Below, piece after piece: positions 22,601 to 32,900 of a stretch of DNA of 64,000 nt (positions are counted from its first letter, which is position 1; each line of letters starts with the position of its first letter). The stretch lies in contig CM033394.1 of NCBI GenBank assembly GCA_019426215.1, positions 42,344,423 through 42,408,422 on the forward strand, written 5' to 3'. Source of the DNA: Buddleja alternifolia (lineage: Eukaryota > Streptophyta > Magnoliopsida > Lamiales > Scrophulariaceae). The notes under the pieces were generated by a model. That model saw only the letters and a program-made list of their open reading frames with translations, was not told the DNA's origin and searched no databases. The translations under genes and the position numbers were made by a program.

Positions 22601-23343
22601 TCTCTACAGCTACTCAGGCAAGTCATGTGGCTTTAACCAATGATCTACAAGACCGGTTCACGGCTCTCGAGACCTCTCTCACAGACGCTAATCAAGCTCA
22701 ACTCCTGGTCATGAAAGAACATTTCGACCAGCGTCTAACCACTCTTGAGGCCTCTATCGCTCAGATTGCTGCTCAAGTCAGTCTTCTTACTCAGCATTTC
22801 ATACAGACTGATGATGGCAATAAGGGGGAAAAGAAGGGAGAAAAGAGGAAATCGTCAACATCTAAAAATCAAGTTCCTCCTCCACCATCCAAGCGTCAAC
22901 ACATTGATACTTCTCTCACACTGAGTGCAGAACCAAGGTATCCCTATCCCTCTTGGGTAACCACATCGGTTGAAGTGTCCAATAAGAAAGAAACTCCCAG
23001 AGTACTCTATCCAACTCTTCCATTGCCTTCAAGAGCACTGCTTGAACAGTTTGACATTCCTCTTCTTAGAGCATCAATTCCAGAACCAACTGATCCAGCA
23101 GTATTAGCCTTAGAAAGAAAAATGTCTGACTTCGACCAAACCTTCAGAATTTGCCTACGATACATAGGCATCAGTCCAGAGGAATGGGATAAACACTTCA
23201 TTGCCTTTAAGGCACGACAAGTTCAAGAAAACAAGCACATAATCAGTAAAGATCATGCTGCAATGATGACGTTAGAAGATCAGATAACTGAAGCAATCCG
23301 TGCTGAAATGACTAAGAGATACAAGATCAAGCCACGATCTTAA
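19626..23343 (+). pseudogene. Second, 5'-truncated copy of Sirevirus ORF3
   Basis: Near-identical to 13930-17659. The first ~450 bases after the gap are full of one-base differences. From ~20050 the match is very close, with frames at 20282-20470, 20607-21320 and a long 672-residue frame at 21325-23343. That long frame is unbroken where the first copy has several frame changes, so it gives the best view of the ORF3 C-terminal half: a conserved helical region, a Ser/Thr/Pro-rich linker (SPSPTESDSTASTESNTAPE), then the coiled coil and the IRAEMTKRYKIKPRS end. Remaining breaks here, near 20466, 20534 and 21300, are one-base losses relative to the first copy. Confidence 0.85.
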
Positions 23344-23508
23344 TTTTTACTTGTGCCTCTCTTTTTTTTGTAAAATGCCTGTACTGTGAAGTATATATAT
23401 AAAATGCATTTTACAGCTGAAACATCTCGTTAAAGCTCAAACTAACTTACTAACTTACGCTAACCTTCAGGTATCTAACGCTTGAACCAAATGAGTATTG
23501 CCATCATC

Positions 23509-23522
23509 AAAAAGGGGGAAAT
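23509..23522 (+). other. Polypurine tract before LTR3
   Basis: AAAAAGGGGGAAAT adjoining LTR3 at 23523. Confidence 0.8.
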
Positions 23523-25286
23523 TGTTAGGAATTTCATATTAGATGTTTTGATGATGACAAATAGGACTTTCTGTTAGACTCCGAAAAGTGTAAAAGCTTT
23601 CATAGAATGTTATGTATAAGTACCTGAAAGCTTATTTATCTTAGGATTATAGTATTCATCTTTGTAGAATTCCTTAGACTAAGTATGTGACACTAAAACA
23701 CTTAGGAAAATTCTGGGTGAGTCTACCAAGTGATGAAGGTGAAGATCAAGCGTCTAAAGCTACAATGGATAAAGATATCTTGAAGCGTCCGTCAAACGCT
23801 TTAGGGATTATCCCAGTGCTCAAACTACGAATGGATAACTCAGGCCGAATACTCAACATCAAGTGAAATGACGGAATTCTCAGTGAGACTATCAAGACAA
23901 GATTGAAGAGTAAGCGTCTGAAATTCAGGATCAGTCCAAGCGTCTGTTTGATACACGAGAATAACTATTCTCTTCAGCAAGCGTCCAAAAGGTTAAACCA
24001 ACACAACCTACAAAGAACGTAACCTGAAAAAGAATTCAGACCCAAAAACCATCCAAAGACTTAAAAGAATGCATGAATCAAACGGACGAATTATTTCCAA
24101 CGGAAATAAGACAAGATGCATTAAAAGTCGGATAAGTGCTATTAAAATATAAGCACTATAACTTATGGGCAAGCCATATCTTTGACCTAGACTGTCAGAT
24201 TTATGAAACCAAGACCATGCCTAACCAATTAAATATACCCAAAGTTACAAATGTCTGAACTCAAGGAATGTTTAGGGAAACGAGACTCCAACCGAGTCAA
24301 ACGGACAAAAAACCACCAATACCTTATAAATAGCTCTTTCAACAAACAAGTAACATGATGAAAAAGTGACACACACAAAAATACCGACCTTGTTGAAAGA
24401 AAAGCTTACTAAAAATCATAGCCAAATATCCATATAAGCTTTTCACAAATATTCCAGAGACAGTCACCCATATCTCAAATCTCTTGTTAAGAAGAACCTA
24501 TACTACCATTGAGATATCCCCAAGTTGTTTGAACTTTCCAAAAACAAACAAACCCGTGACCAAAACCATCAACACCTTTCATCTGAGTGAGAAAGCTGGT
24601 TGACTTGCAAGCAATATTTTTGTGTAAAAGAAGCTTGTTGAAGTTGATCTCTATTGGAGCTGAAATCTGCGTGACCAAGGAGTTCCGAGATCAAGAGTAA
24701 CTTGCACCATTTCTGAGTGAAAGAAGCAAGGGGATAGAAGATCTTTAGTGGAGCTGAAATCTGTGTGACCAAGGAGTTCCAAGATCATATCCAATCTCCC
24801 TCTATCTTGTAGAAGTCTCTGTGTGACTCTTCGATAATCATCATAGTGGAAAAACCTCCCTGATAAAAGGAGAAGAAGGACGTAGCTGGGATTACATCAC
24901 CCAGTGAACCTTACAAATATCTTGTGTCATTTACCTCTTTAAGCATTCATTGTTTTACTGCTTTACTATTCATACTGCATACATTCTGATAAAGTCTTAA
25001 AACAACTAAGCAACTACTTTCGATCAGTTAACTGAACGCTAAGCTATAAAATACTTCCGTTGTGCTAACTCTGATTTAGTGACTAAACTCTGCCCTACTT
25101 TGGTAAGCGTTGAAATCACCGAGTCTAAGTTAACGTTTCTCAAGCGTCACATCCAGCGCTTAAACTTGTCAAGCGTTCAAATACTTCAAAGTGATACAAA
25201 TTTTTAAGAAGTCGAAAAAGTCTTCAGGGTCTATTCAACCCCCCCCCCCCCTTCTAGACCCTTTCGTATACCACTTGGGACCAACA
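23523..25286 (+). repeat. LTR3, full length (1764 bp)
   Basis: The only complete LTR, from TGTTAGG to CCAACA (TG...CA ends) with AAATC on its right. TATAAATA is at 24325-24332. The 3' end has a C run of about 12 and a TTCGTATACCACTTGGGACC block. It differs from LTR1 by only a few substitutions (near 23646, 24247, 24272 and 25056-25060) over the shared 1.5 kb, so the insertion is young. Confidence 0.95.
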
Positions 25287-25900
25287 AAATCAAACCTAAC
25301 AATTCGAAATTAAACCAATAAATTCAAGTTATACCGAACAATTCGAAAATTATACCAACTCATTCCAATATTATACCAAACTATTGCAAAAATATACCAA
25401 CCTATTCAAAAAAAAAAATCTAACTACTCGAAATTAAGCCTATTAATTCCAAAATAAACCAAACAATTCAAAATTAAACCTAACAACTTAAAATCAAACC
25501 TAACAATTCAAAATTAAACACTACAAATTCAAATTATACCTAACATTTATAAAATTATACCAACCAATTCCAACATTATACCAAATAATTCAAAAATAAT
25601 ACTAAAAATTGACATTACACCTAAAGGTCAAAATTGAACCTAAAAATAAAAAATTAACCTATTAATTCAAAAATTATACCAACCAATTCCAACATTATAC
25701 CAAATAATTCAAATATAACACTAAAAATTGACATTATGCCTAAAAGTCAAAATTAAACCTAAAAATAAAAAAAATAACCTATTAATGCAAAAATTATACC
25801 AATATATTCGAGAATTATACCAAATAATTCAAAAATTATAGCTAACGAATCGAATTATCATTACAAATTCAAATTTTCAACCCTAAATTGCAATACTATT
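25287..25900. repeat. AT-rich degenerate short tandem repeats, right half
   Basis: Continuation of the array at 5400-5685: many variants of AAATTATACCAA.. and AATTCAAAATTAAACC. Interrupted only by the Sirevirus. No coding signal. Confidence 0.75.
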
Positions 25901-26175
25901 ACAATAAAAAAAAGGCAATATACAAACTCTACATATAATAAATTTAAAAGTATAAATGAATGAAAAAAAGAAATTTACCTTAATTTCTTAGTTGATGATG
26001 GAGAATTTCATTTAAAAATGCACAAAAAAAAAACTTTGTGTAACAATGGTGGAAGAAGAGAAAGAGAAAGAGAAATGCAGTGTAGTGTAGTGTGGAAAGG
26101 GATGAAGAAATGCAACGTTACTCATTTCCTTTCTGCTCATCCGCATGCATCCAAAGAAAAAAAAAAGGCTGCAAA
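25901..26175. other. Possible 5' end of the plant mobile domain gene (reverse strand)
   Basis: AT-rich, then a purine-rich stretch (GAGAAAGAGAAAGAG near 26055). On the reverse strand a donor-like AATTAAG/GTAAAT lies near 25978, which could end a 5' exon whose intron would contain the AT array and the Sirevirus. No protein match; weak inference. Confidence 0.25.
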
Positions 26176-26985
26176 AGGCAGCATTTTGTCAGCGGTCTTT
26201 TGACCGCTGACAATAAAAAAAAAAGTGAGAGACTAAATTAAAAAAAAAAGGGGTAATTGCATAAAACCCTCCTGTGTTATTTCCAAAATGCTAAAAACCC
26301 TCCTGTGTTAACGAAATAGGCTAATCACCCCCCTATGTTCCTAAAAAGTGTGCAAAAAGCCATTTTTCATTAAAAAAACGAGCGTATTTTTCACGTTTTT
26401 CACTTTTATTGACATGCTCATTTGTCATTTATATACTTTTCATACTTTATAAATGGTAAATAGTGTTAATTCACCCAAAAAATACATATTTTTTTCTATC
26501 ATTTTAACAAAAAATGGTTTTTTTGCACACTTTTTAGGAACACAGGGGGGTGATTAGCCTATTTCGTTAACACAGGGGTTTTTTAGCATTTTCGAAATAA
26601 CACAGGGGAGTTTTATGCAATTATCCCAAAAAAAAACAATGACAAGAGACGACATGCGCTATGTCGTAATGTGCTACTATCTGATTGGCACACTTTTTCC
26701 AATATTTTTTTATTTTTCTTTTTTTTATATTATTAATTTAATTTTCCTGCTGAAATTTCGAGTAAACAACATACCAAAAAAAAAGGGAAATTGCAGCCTT
26801 TTGTAAGCGGTCGAAACGACCGCTGACACATTAAAAAAAATTATGTCATCTCACATTAAATTAAATTAAAAAAAAAGATAATAAGAGACGACATACACTA
26901 TGTCGTTTTATACCATTATCTGACCTCCCACATTTTACAAACATTTTATGATTTTTTTTTATATTATTAATTTAATATTCCCCAA
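26176..26985. repeat. Tandemly duplicated hairpin-bearing unit (first copy split by a MITE)
   Basis: Two units share GCAGC[A/C]TTTTGT, then a palindrome (GTCAGCGGTC-TTTT-GACCGCTGAC at 26187-26210; AGCGGTCG-AAA-CGACCGCT in the second near 26808), a poly-A-rich stretch, then a second palindrome (ACGACAT-GCGCT-ATGTCGT; ACGACAT-ACACT-ATGTCGT) and a TTATATTATTAATTTAAT end. The first unit spans about 26176-26250 plus 26628-26800, the second about 26801-26985. The palindromes survive although spacers differ. It could be the terminus of the left-hand MULE or a separate non-autonomous element. Confidence 0.6.
26251..26627. mobile_element. 377-bp MITE with ~105-bp terminal inverted repeats
   Basis: The left arm GGGTAATTGCATAAAA.. 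(26251-~26365) is matched in reverse by the right arm ending ..TTTTATGCAATTATCCC (~26520-26627). Both arms include TCACCCCCCTATGTTCC-type blocks. Flanks are nine or more As on both sides, so a 9-bp duplication as in Mutator-type MITEs is possible but cannot be told from poly-A. No coding. Confidence 0.8.
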
Positions 26986-27143
26986 TATGGGCCGAAAAGC
27001 AAAATTAAAAAGAATAAAGTACTTGCTGCGTTAATTTTTATCATTAAAATAGTGTATAGCACATTGGGAACCATCATATTTTGTGGATTTATGTGCCAAG
27101 AATTCAGAACATTTCAACGGCACGGTGGAGCATACTAACAGAG
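26967..27143. repeat. Left fragment of host repeat copy 1
   Basis: Matches 36752-36927 of copy 2 (AATATTCCCCAATATGGG ... GGAGCATACTAACAG). It continues at 34693 beyond the MULE. Confidence 0.85.
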
Positions 27144-27559
27144 GGTTTTTTTTAAGCATATAGCCTTAAATTGCACAACCTAAGCCTCACTCACAAAATA
27201 ACCCTCAATTATAGTCCTCAACCATTTATTGAACTTGAAATACCCTAATTACCCTTACTTTTATTTACAATAATAATTATAAACAAAAACTCAATATTTA
27301 TCCAAATACCTAAATTGACCTTACATTACATTACCATCCTTTCTCACCTTTCTCACCCACCCAACTCAACCTGTACCCGTCAGTTTCTCCATCCAGCCTT
27401 CAACCCACTCGGCCCGTTTGGTTTCTCCAGCCCGGTCGGCACGTTCAGCCCGTTTAAATCCCGTCGGTATCACAGGTAATTGCTATCATCTCATCCATTT
27501 GTATGTATATATGTATTATTATTAAAACTTGAAGTGTTTGATTTTGTTTGAAATGTTGA

Positions 27560-27970
27560 ACTCGATTTGTTGAAGGAAAGTTATTCGATGAAATTCCCGA
27601 AAGAGATTATCTCATGAATTTATTTTAGGTTGTTGTTAGCTTGTGATGTTCGTTATTGTATCAATAATTGGCTTGTATATGTGTGTTGAAAAATTTATTG
27701 AGATGCAACAATAATGATTGAAGGCGAGGTGTTCGACGAAATGCGCGAAAGAAATTATGTCATGAAATTTAAAGAACGAATTTTACTTTGATAATGTATT
27801 TGATGTTAGCTTGTGATGTTGGTTATTGTATCAATAATTGGCTTGTATATGTGTGTTGAAAAATTTATTGAGATGCAACAATACTGATTGAAGACGAGAT
27901 GTTCGACGAAATGCCCGAAAGAAATTATGTCATGAAATTTAAAGAACGAATTTTACTTTGATAATGTATT
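27560..27970. repeat. Tandem repeat, 150-170-bp unit, ~2.5 copies
   Basis: Unit landmarks (TTCGAYGAAATKCSCGAAAG) at 27581, 27731 and 27901, each followed by AATTATGTCATGAA-like and GTTAGCTTGTGATGTT blocks. Lies upstream of the ORF at 28083, probably in its promoter or 5' leader. Confidence 0.85.
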
Positions 27971-28082
27971 TGATATGTCCAATCTACATCTTTAGTCATA
28001 TTCGATTTGAGGCTTCTATTTTCGATAAAGAAGTTCGTTTGATTACAATACACTTTTTGTTTACATTTGCAGGTATCTTAAA

Positions 28083-29126
28083 ATGGGGCGAAAGAGGGCA
28101 CGTACCAACCCTAAAGCTTCGTCTGAATTGAGCATCATGCCTAGCACTGGCGATAAGATCACTCAAGAGGTGACGAAATACCCTCAAATCAAGAATCGCA
28201 CTCCCAAATATAATGAACTTGCTAAGTTACCGTGTCTCCCCTCCCGATACCCAGATGAATTAGCTATGGATGCTCTTTGTATCAGTTTGGATAAAAAGTT
28301 GACTGCTATGGGTTGGGATCAACTTAATTTCATGAATGAACCGAGTTACCTGAGGCTCACATTGGAGTTTTTGAGCACCTATGAATACAGTGATGATAAT
28401 GCACGATTTAGAATTACAAACAAATCCTATGTGTTATCAAAGATGGAGATAGCGGGAATATTTGGTTGGCCCACAAATGGCACGTCGTCCCTATCTAAAG
28501 CAGACGAGGATGTGTTTTGGCAGGAGATTACACGACTACCTAATGCAAAGTTTTCGGGACGTTTCGCTAAGGCCGCGAATATTGTTGACAGACGTCTCCA
28601 GTATTTCCACCGTGTCTTGGCATTCACACTTTTTGGGCGACAAAATAGTGGTAAAGTATCTACAGATGAACTTGGTGTGCTGTATTGTTTTGAAAAGGGG
28701 AAACAGGCGGACCTGACTAAGATTTTATGTGAGAGGTTCGCTAAAATGTCAAAATCTGATAAGGGCCAAATACTTATGGGTGGTCTTATTACACTGATTG
28801 CTGAGGGTATCGGGGTGTTCGATCGAAATAACACCGATCTTTTACCAATTGAGGGTCCGATGACAGTCGATATACACCAGGTATATGATATGCACCTAAT
28901 TAAGAGGAATCCACATGGCTTCGGTTATCTTTTACAGACGCACCCTCGGGACCCGACTGCTGCAGTGACAAAGAATGTTACTCACACCCCACTACAGCAA
29001 GATGCACCAACGAGTAGTACAGCAGACGCCTCGACTCCTAGCGACCGTCTTGAACGTCTTGAATCTCAGTTCACCATTTTCTCACAAAATCAAACACAGT
29101 TGATGAGAAATCAAACTGAGATGTGA
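28083..29126 (+). CDS. MULE accessory protein, ATHILA ORF1 / putative plant transposon protein-like
   Basis: An intact 347-residue frame. A basic start (MGRKRARTNPKASS) is followed by ~200 residues resembling the ATHILA ORF1 family: YLRLTLEFLSTYEY (~82-95), FRITNKSYVLSKMEIAGIFGWP, a FWQEITRLPN block, RRLQYFHRVLAFTLFGRQNSGKVSTDELGVLYC and a PYG-less ILMGGLITLIAEGIGVF end (~235-255). The C-terminus is Ser/Thr-rich with a short coiled coil (RLERLESQFTIFSQNQ) ending at TGA 29124-29126. The leader just before the ATG ends in TTTGCAG/GTATCTTAAA, an acceptor-like site, so an upstream non-coding exon is possible. Function unknown. The family is known mostly from retrotransposons; finding it inside a 9-bp-TSD MULE suggests capture or a shared accessory module. 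Confidence 0.72.
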   Translation: MGRKRARTNPKASSELSIMPSTGDKITQEVTKYPQIKNRTPKYNELAKLPCLPSRYPDELAMDALCISLDKKLTAMGWDQLNFMNEPSYLRLTLEFLSTYEYSDDNARFRITNKSYVLSKMEIAGIFGWPTNGTSSLSKADEDVFWQEITRLPNAKFSGRFAKAANIVDRRLQYFHRVLAFTLFGRQNSGKVSTDELGVLYCFEKGKQADLTKILCERFAKMSKSDKGQILMGGLITLIAEGIGVFDRNNTDLLPIEGPMTVDIHQVYDMHLIKRNPHGFGYLLQTHPRDPTAAVTKNVTHTPLQQDAPTSSTADASTPSDRLERLESQFTIFSQNQTQLMRNQTEM

Positions 29127-29916
29127 GGCAATTATCTGAGTACTTCAAGTTTGTGAATTTTGAACCACCGCCGCCTCCTTCCACATGAGCACCACCCTCT
29201 TCAGTCTCATAATAATGTTTAGAACGTAGATTTTTGTATTTTGTTGAATTGTGCATCGATGGACATGTACGTATTTTGTTGAATTGTATTTTGATTTGGT
29301 GACATGTTTTATAGTTCTAATATTACCGTCTATGTGAATATATTACTGGGTTGGTGACATGTACTCTAACTCCGATATTAGATTTATAGCAAATAACACA
29401 CAATTAAATCTTGTAAAGAATTTTGGGCGGGAGCTATGTTTTAGGGTATAGGGTTTTACAATGTATAATTAATTTAGGATTTAGGGTTTAGGGTAAGTTA
29501 TAGTATTAGGGTTTAGGGTTTAGGGTAAGTTATACACTATAACTTCAATCACAACATACCAGATTATTAGTTGTCCATTCTAATAAACTATGTTAGATTG
29601 CTTCATAGATATGAACCATTAGTTTTGATGACCACAAATGTCAATCATGACATACCAGATTATGATTTGTCCATTACAATGAACTATGTTAGATTGTTTC
29701 ATATTAACCGTTAGTTTGGGAAAATTTAAAATTAGTAACTTGCGTCAAAATAATTGGAATGGACACTATAGTTCTGACGTTGCAATTTTAAATAGTAAAC
29801 AGAAACAATACACAAACCATCAACACCCCCAATAATTTCATCACAATACGAATGCTTTTAATGAGATTCTAATGTCTCTTTAAAAAAATACAAAATACAC
29901 AATACAAAACAATTGT
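29127..29916. other. Convergent intergenic region of the MULE
   Basis: 3' ends of the two convergent MULE genes. Contains telomere-like repeats (separate entry) and a duplicated AACATACCAGATTATKAKTTGTCCATT block (near 29555 and 29650). No coding. Confidence 0.6.
29441..29530. repeat. Telomere-like TTTAGGG degenerate repeats
   Basis: Several TTTAGGG units in tandem (near 29476-29490 and 29505-29525) separated by AAGTTATA, forming a ~40-bp duplicated block. They match the plant telomere heptamer but are short and interstitial. Confidence 0.75.
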
Positions 29917-32900
29917 TCAGAAAATTGATGGATCTTTCACACGTTTTTGTCCCCTTTTTCCTTTTTCTCCACCAGATTCATATCGAAGTTTTCGAATCGC
30001 TCCACGCTTTTCTATGTAAGGAGGAGGTTCAACAATATTTGCCTCTACATCAGCGGGGATGATCCACTCAGACAAATCACTGGGGACAGGGTATATAGTT
30101 CTAACATAAGCCAAAGCCCATGTTTGTTTGAAATAATATTTAGAGATTAGATTAAGAAGAGCATCATCATCCTCTAAACCATTCAATGCTTTAATGGCGT
30201 GTGCACAAGGGATACGGTCAATATTAAAAACCTTGCAATTACATTTTTTCGCTTGTAAGTCAACAAAGAATGTTTCAACACCTGTTTCAGTACCACCCTC
30301 AACTATATACTCACCTGTGCAATAATTCAAAACACGTGCGTTAAAGCAAGTGGATTGTCTCTTCCTTGCATGAAGCGTTCTCTCCACTTGAGGAGTGAGC
30401 TTTTGTGACAGAGACCCAGCTGCAGCTTCGCTACGGTGCTTGTTGAACCACTTAATTAGTAATCGAACCTTATTGTAATCGGTGTTTTTTAATTGCACGA
30501 AAAAGAAGGTACTAAAATAATAGCAATCCAGGTACCTCTCTGGCTCCCTCGACTGCCTTTCATTCAATAACATTAGGTAAAAATTAACAACCTGATCATC
30601 AAGCCATTGATTCGGTTTCAAAGTGCGAAGGCTGCCAACTTTTATATCCATGTTATTGAGACTCACCAGAACTTTTTCCGCCGGTAAGCGATTGGCCATG
30701 GCATTGGAAATCCGGGTCTAATCACGAGTTGTGATATCCTCAAAATAATTAATCTCACCAATACCAACTCCGTCCTCCACCTTCACCTTTTTAAGACCAA
30801 TCACCTCATTTTCAACAATCATCTTTCTTTTTTCGGTTTGTTCATGAAAAGATGACAAGGGAGTCGCATCCATGACCACATTTATGTCCTCCAACTGGCC
30901 TTCAGGATTAACAACGAATTTGGTAGCCTGAAGAAATAAAACAATGCATTAGGCATAAAAAAACAAATATATCTTAAGTAAATAAATTCTAATAGTCTTA
31001 CCTTCTTTTTTAGTGCTAATTCAGTGTATGGAGACACAATTAGTCTGCCTTTTTTCCGCTCCCTCTTGGGATGCTCGCGATCAACTGCCAAGGGGAGGAT
31101 GTCCTCGTGTTTCATATCCATTAGCACATTCGCAACCTCACCCTCCGCAACCACTGCCTCATCATCCTTGGCAAACATGTCAGTATTTCGTTCAGAAAAG
31201 GCTGAATCATCAACTGGACCATCAGGAGCCACGCTATCAAAAACGGGTTCATCATCCCTCTTAGAGCTTGGGAATATAGCTAAATGAGTTTCTACATTTG
31301 TTAACCTATTTTCCACCATTGATAGCCTATTTTCTACATTTGATAGGCTATTTTCTACTTTTGATAGCCTATTATCTACCTTTGAAAGCTCATTTTTTAT
31401 AGTGCATAGCCCAACATCCACTTTTGAATCCATATCTATCAGTTTTCCCACTAACTCACCCAATATTCTAGCCACTTCATTGTTAGGTTCAGTTGAATGA
31501 CGAGGCGCATCTTCAGGATGAGGGGTGGAGGAAAAAGGTGGACGGCTCTAGGGACGAGTGGGTGATGAGGCAACTGGATCGTTTTCCGGCTGATGCTCAA
31601 TGTCTTCTACACTGTTCAATCCGAGTGTAGAACATTTCCCGGCCACATCAGCGCGGTACATATCTTCAAACAAAATATGCCCCCCCTTCTCCAATATTGT
31701 AGTCCACTCATCAATCGTCGGGTCTCCTACGGAGGTAATTGCATTATAAGGAGGAAACGACATATCTCTTGAAGCTCGTTCCTCCGGAGTGGGGTAAATT
31801 AGGCTCGAAATGTCCTATAAATAGAAAGTACAATATAATATATTAGAGAACCAATTATGCATATTAATTGCAAAAATAAAATACTAGGGGCACAGTGCAC
31901 AAATATTTTAATACCAACCTTCGTGCGTACGAGCAATTTAAGCAACTGCTCAAAACTCGGAAACTGTTTCTTCACTTTAGGCTTCGTTGTCCACTTGCAC
32001 ATTCGAGGCAAATTGGGGTTCACATTCTCCCTCAATTGCCCAATATCAGGTGAAAGTGCGGACATCAACTCAAACGGAAGAAGCTAACAATATTAAAAAA
32101 CAACCAATCATTAGAAATATATATTTCCACAAATAATGACCAAGGTATGCAATATAGTAAAACAACATTACATAAAAAATATTTCTTACCATCAGAGGAA
32201 TGATAAATCCAGGACATTTGATTTGTGGGTTCCTTGATAGCTTCTTTTGCGCCATGTCCAAGCTCGTCAATTGCTCGATCAAAAACCCATAGGACCGACG
32301 ACCCCAGGGATAGGTCTTGGCATATTCTAGATTCTCTACTATTTGGATTAGCAAGAAATCTATTCTTGCATTTTCATTCCCCGAAAAAAATAAAATCGAG
32401 CTCAACAAATAGAGCAACGACAGTTTCAACTTGTCATCTTTAACCATCTCTCGGTCTCCTCGCCTAACACTACCTATACTACTATCACCATCGTCAGTGG
32501 AAGGCTCAACTTCTTCAGGGATTTTAACTTTTAGAAGTACTTCCCTAATACTCGCTAATGTCATTTTTTTGCCCTCCAAATATCTTGAACAAAAATTATC
32601 ATCTCCCATTGCGGGGATAGATTCGTTCGGGTAGTTATCACAATTCAACCCACACATTAATGCATGCTCTATTAATGAGTACCGAATTGGGATGCCGTTT
32701 AACACAAACCAAACCTCCGAATTCTTTGGAGACTTCACTTTTCGGCTTAGAAGAATCCACAAAGGCATCAAGATCATGTCCGTGTGAGGAGCGGCGTCAA
32801 ATAACGGACCAAACTGGGAATCCATCAACCAAGCCATCCCATCCGGATGGTCGCTCAAACATTTTTCTATAAATTTGCATTCTTCTGCCATTTTGCAGTA

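Larger units (their letters stand above)
5686..25286 (+). mobile_element. Ty1/copia Sirevirus composite with three LTRs
   Basis: The whole block is bounded by TGTTAGG at 5686 and CCAACA at 25286, and by the 5-bp target duplication AAATC (5681-5685 and 25287-25291), so it behaves as a single insertion locus. Order: LTR1, gag, pol, ORF3, LTR2, N gap, 5'-truncated second ORF3, LTR3. Long LTRs (~1.75 kb), a large gag, copia domain order (protease, integrase, RT, RNase H) and an extra ORF after pol are Sirevirus traits. A three-LTR array can arise by unequal LTR recombination; the N gap inside it leaves misassembly possible. LTR1 and LTR3 share many small variants against LTR2, which fits LTR1 and LTR3 being the original pair. 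Confidence 0.9.

Noticed and set aside
26251..26627. Firm 9-bp duplication for the MITE
   Set aside because: Flanks are poly-A on both sides, so duplication cannot be separated from low complexity.
29441..29530. Real telomere or chromosome end
   Set aside because: Only a few heptamers, interstitial and inside a transposon.
29917..30699. Active SUMO protease
   Set aside because: The Ulp1-like part ends before the His-Asp-Cys region and is replaced by a transposase tail.
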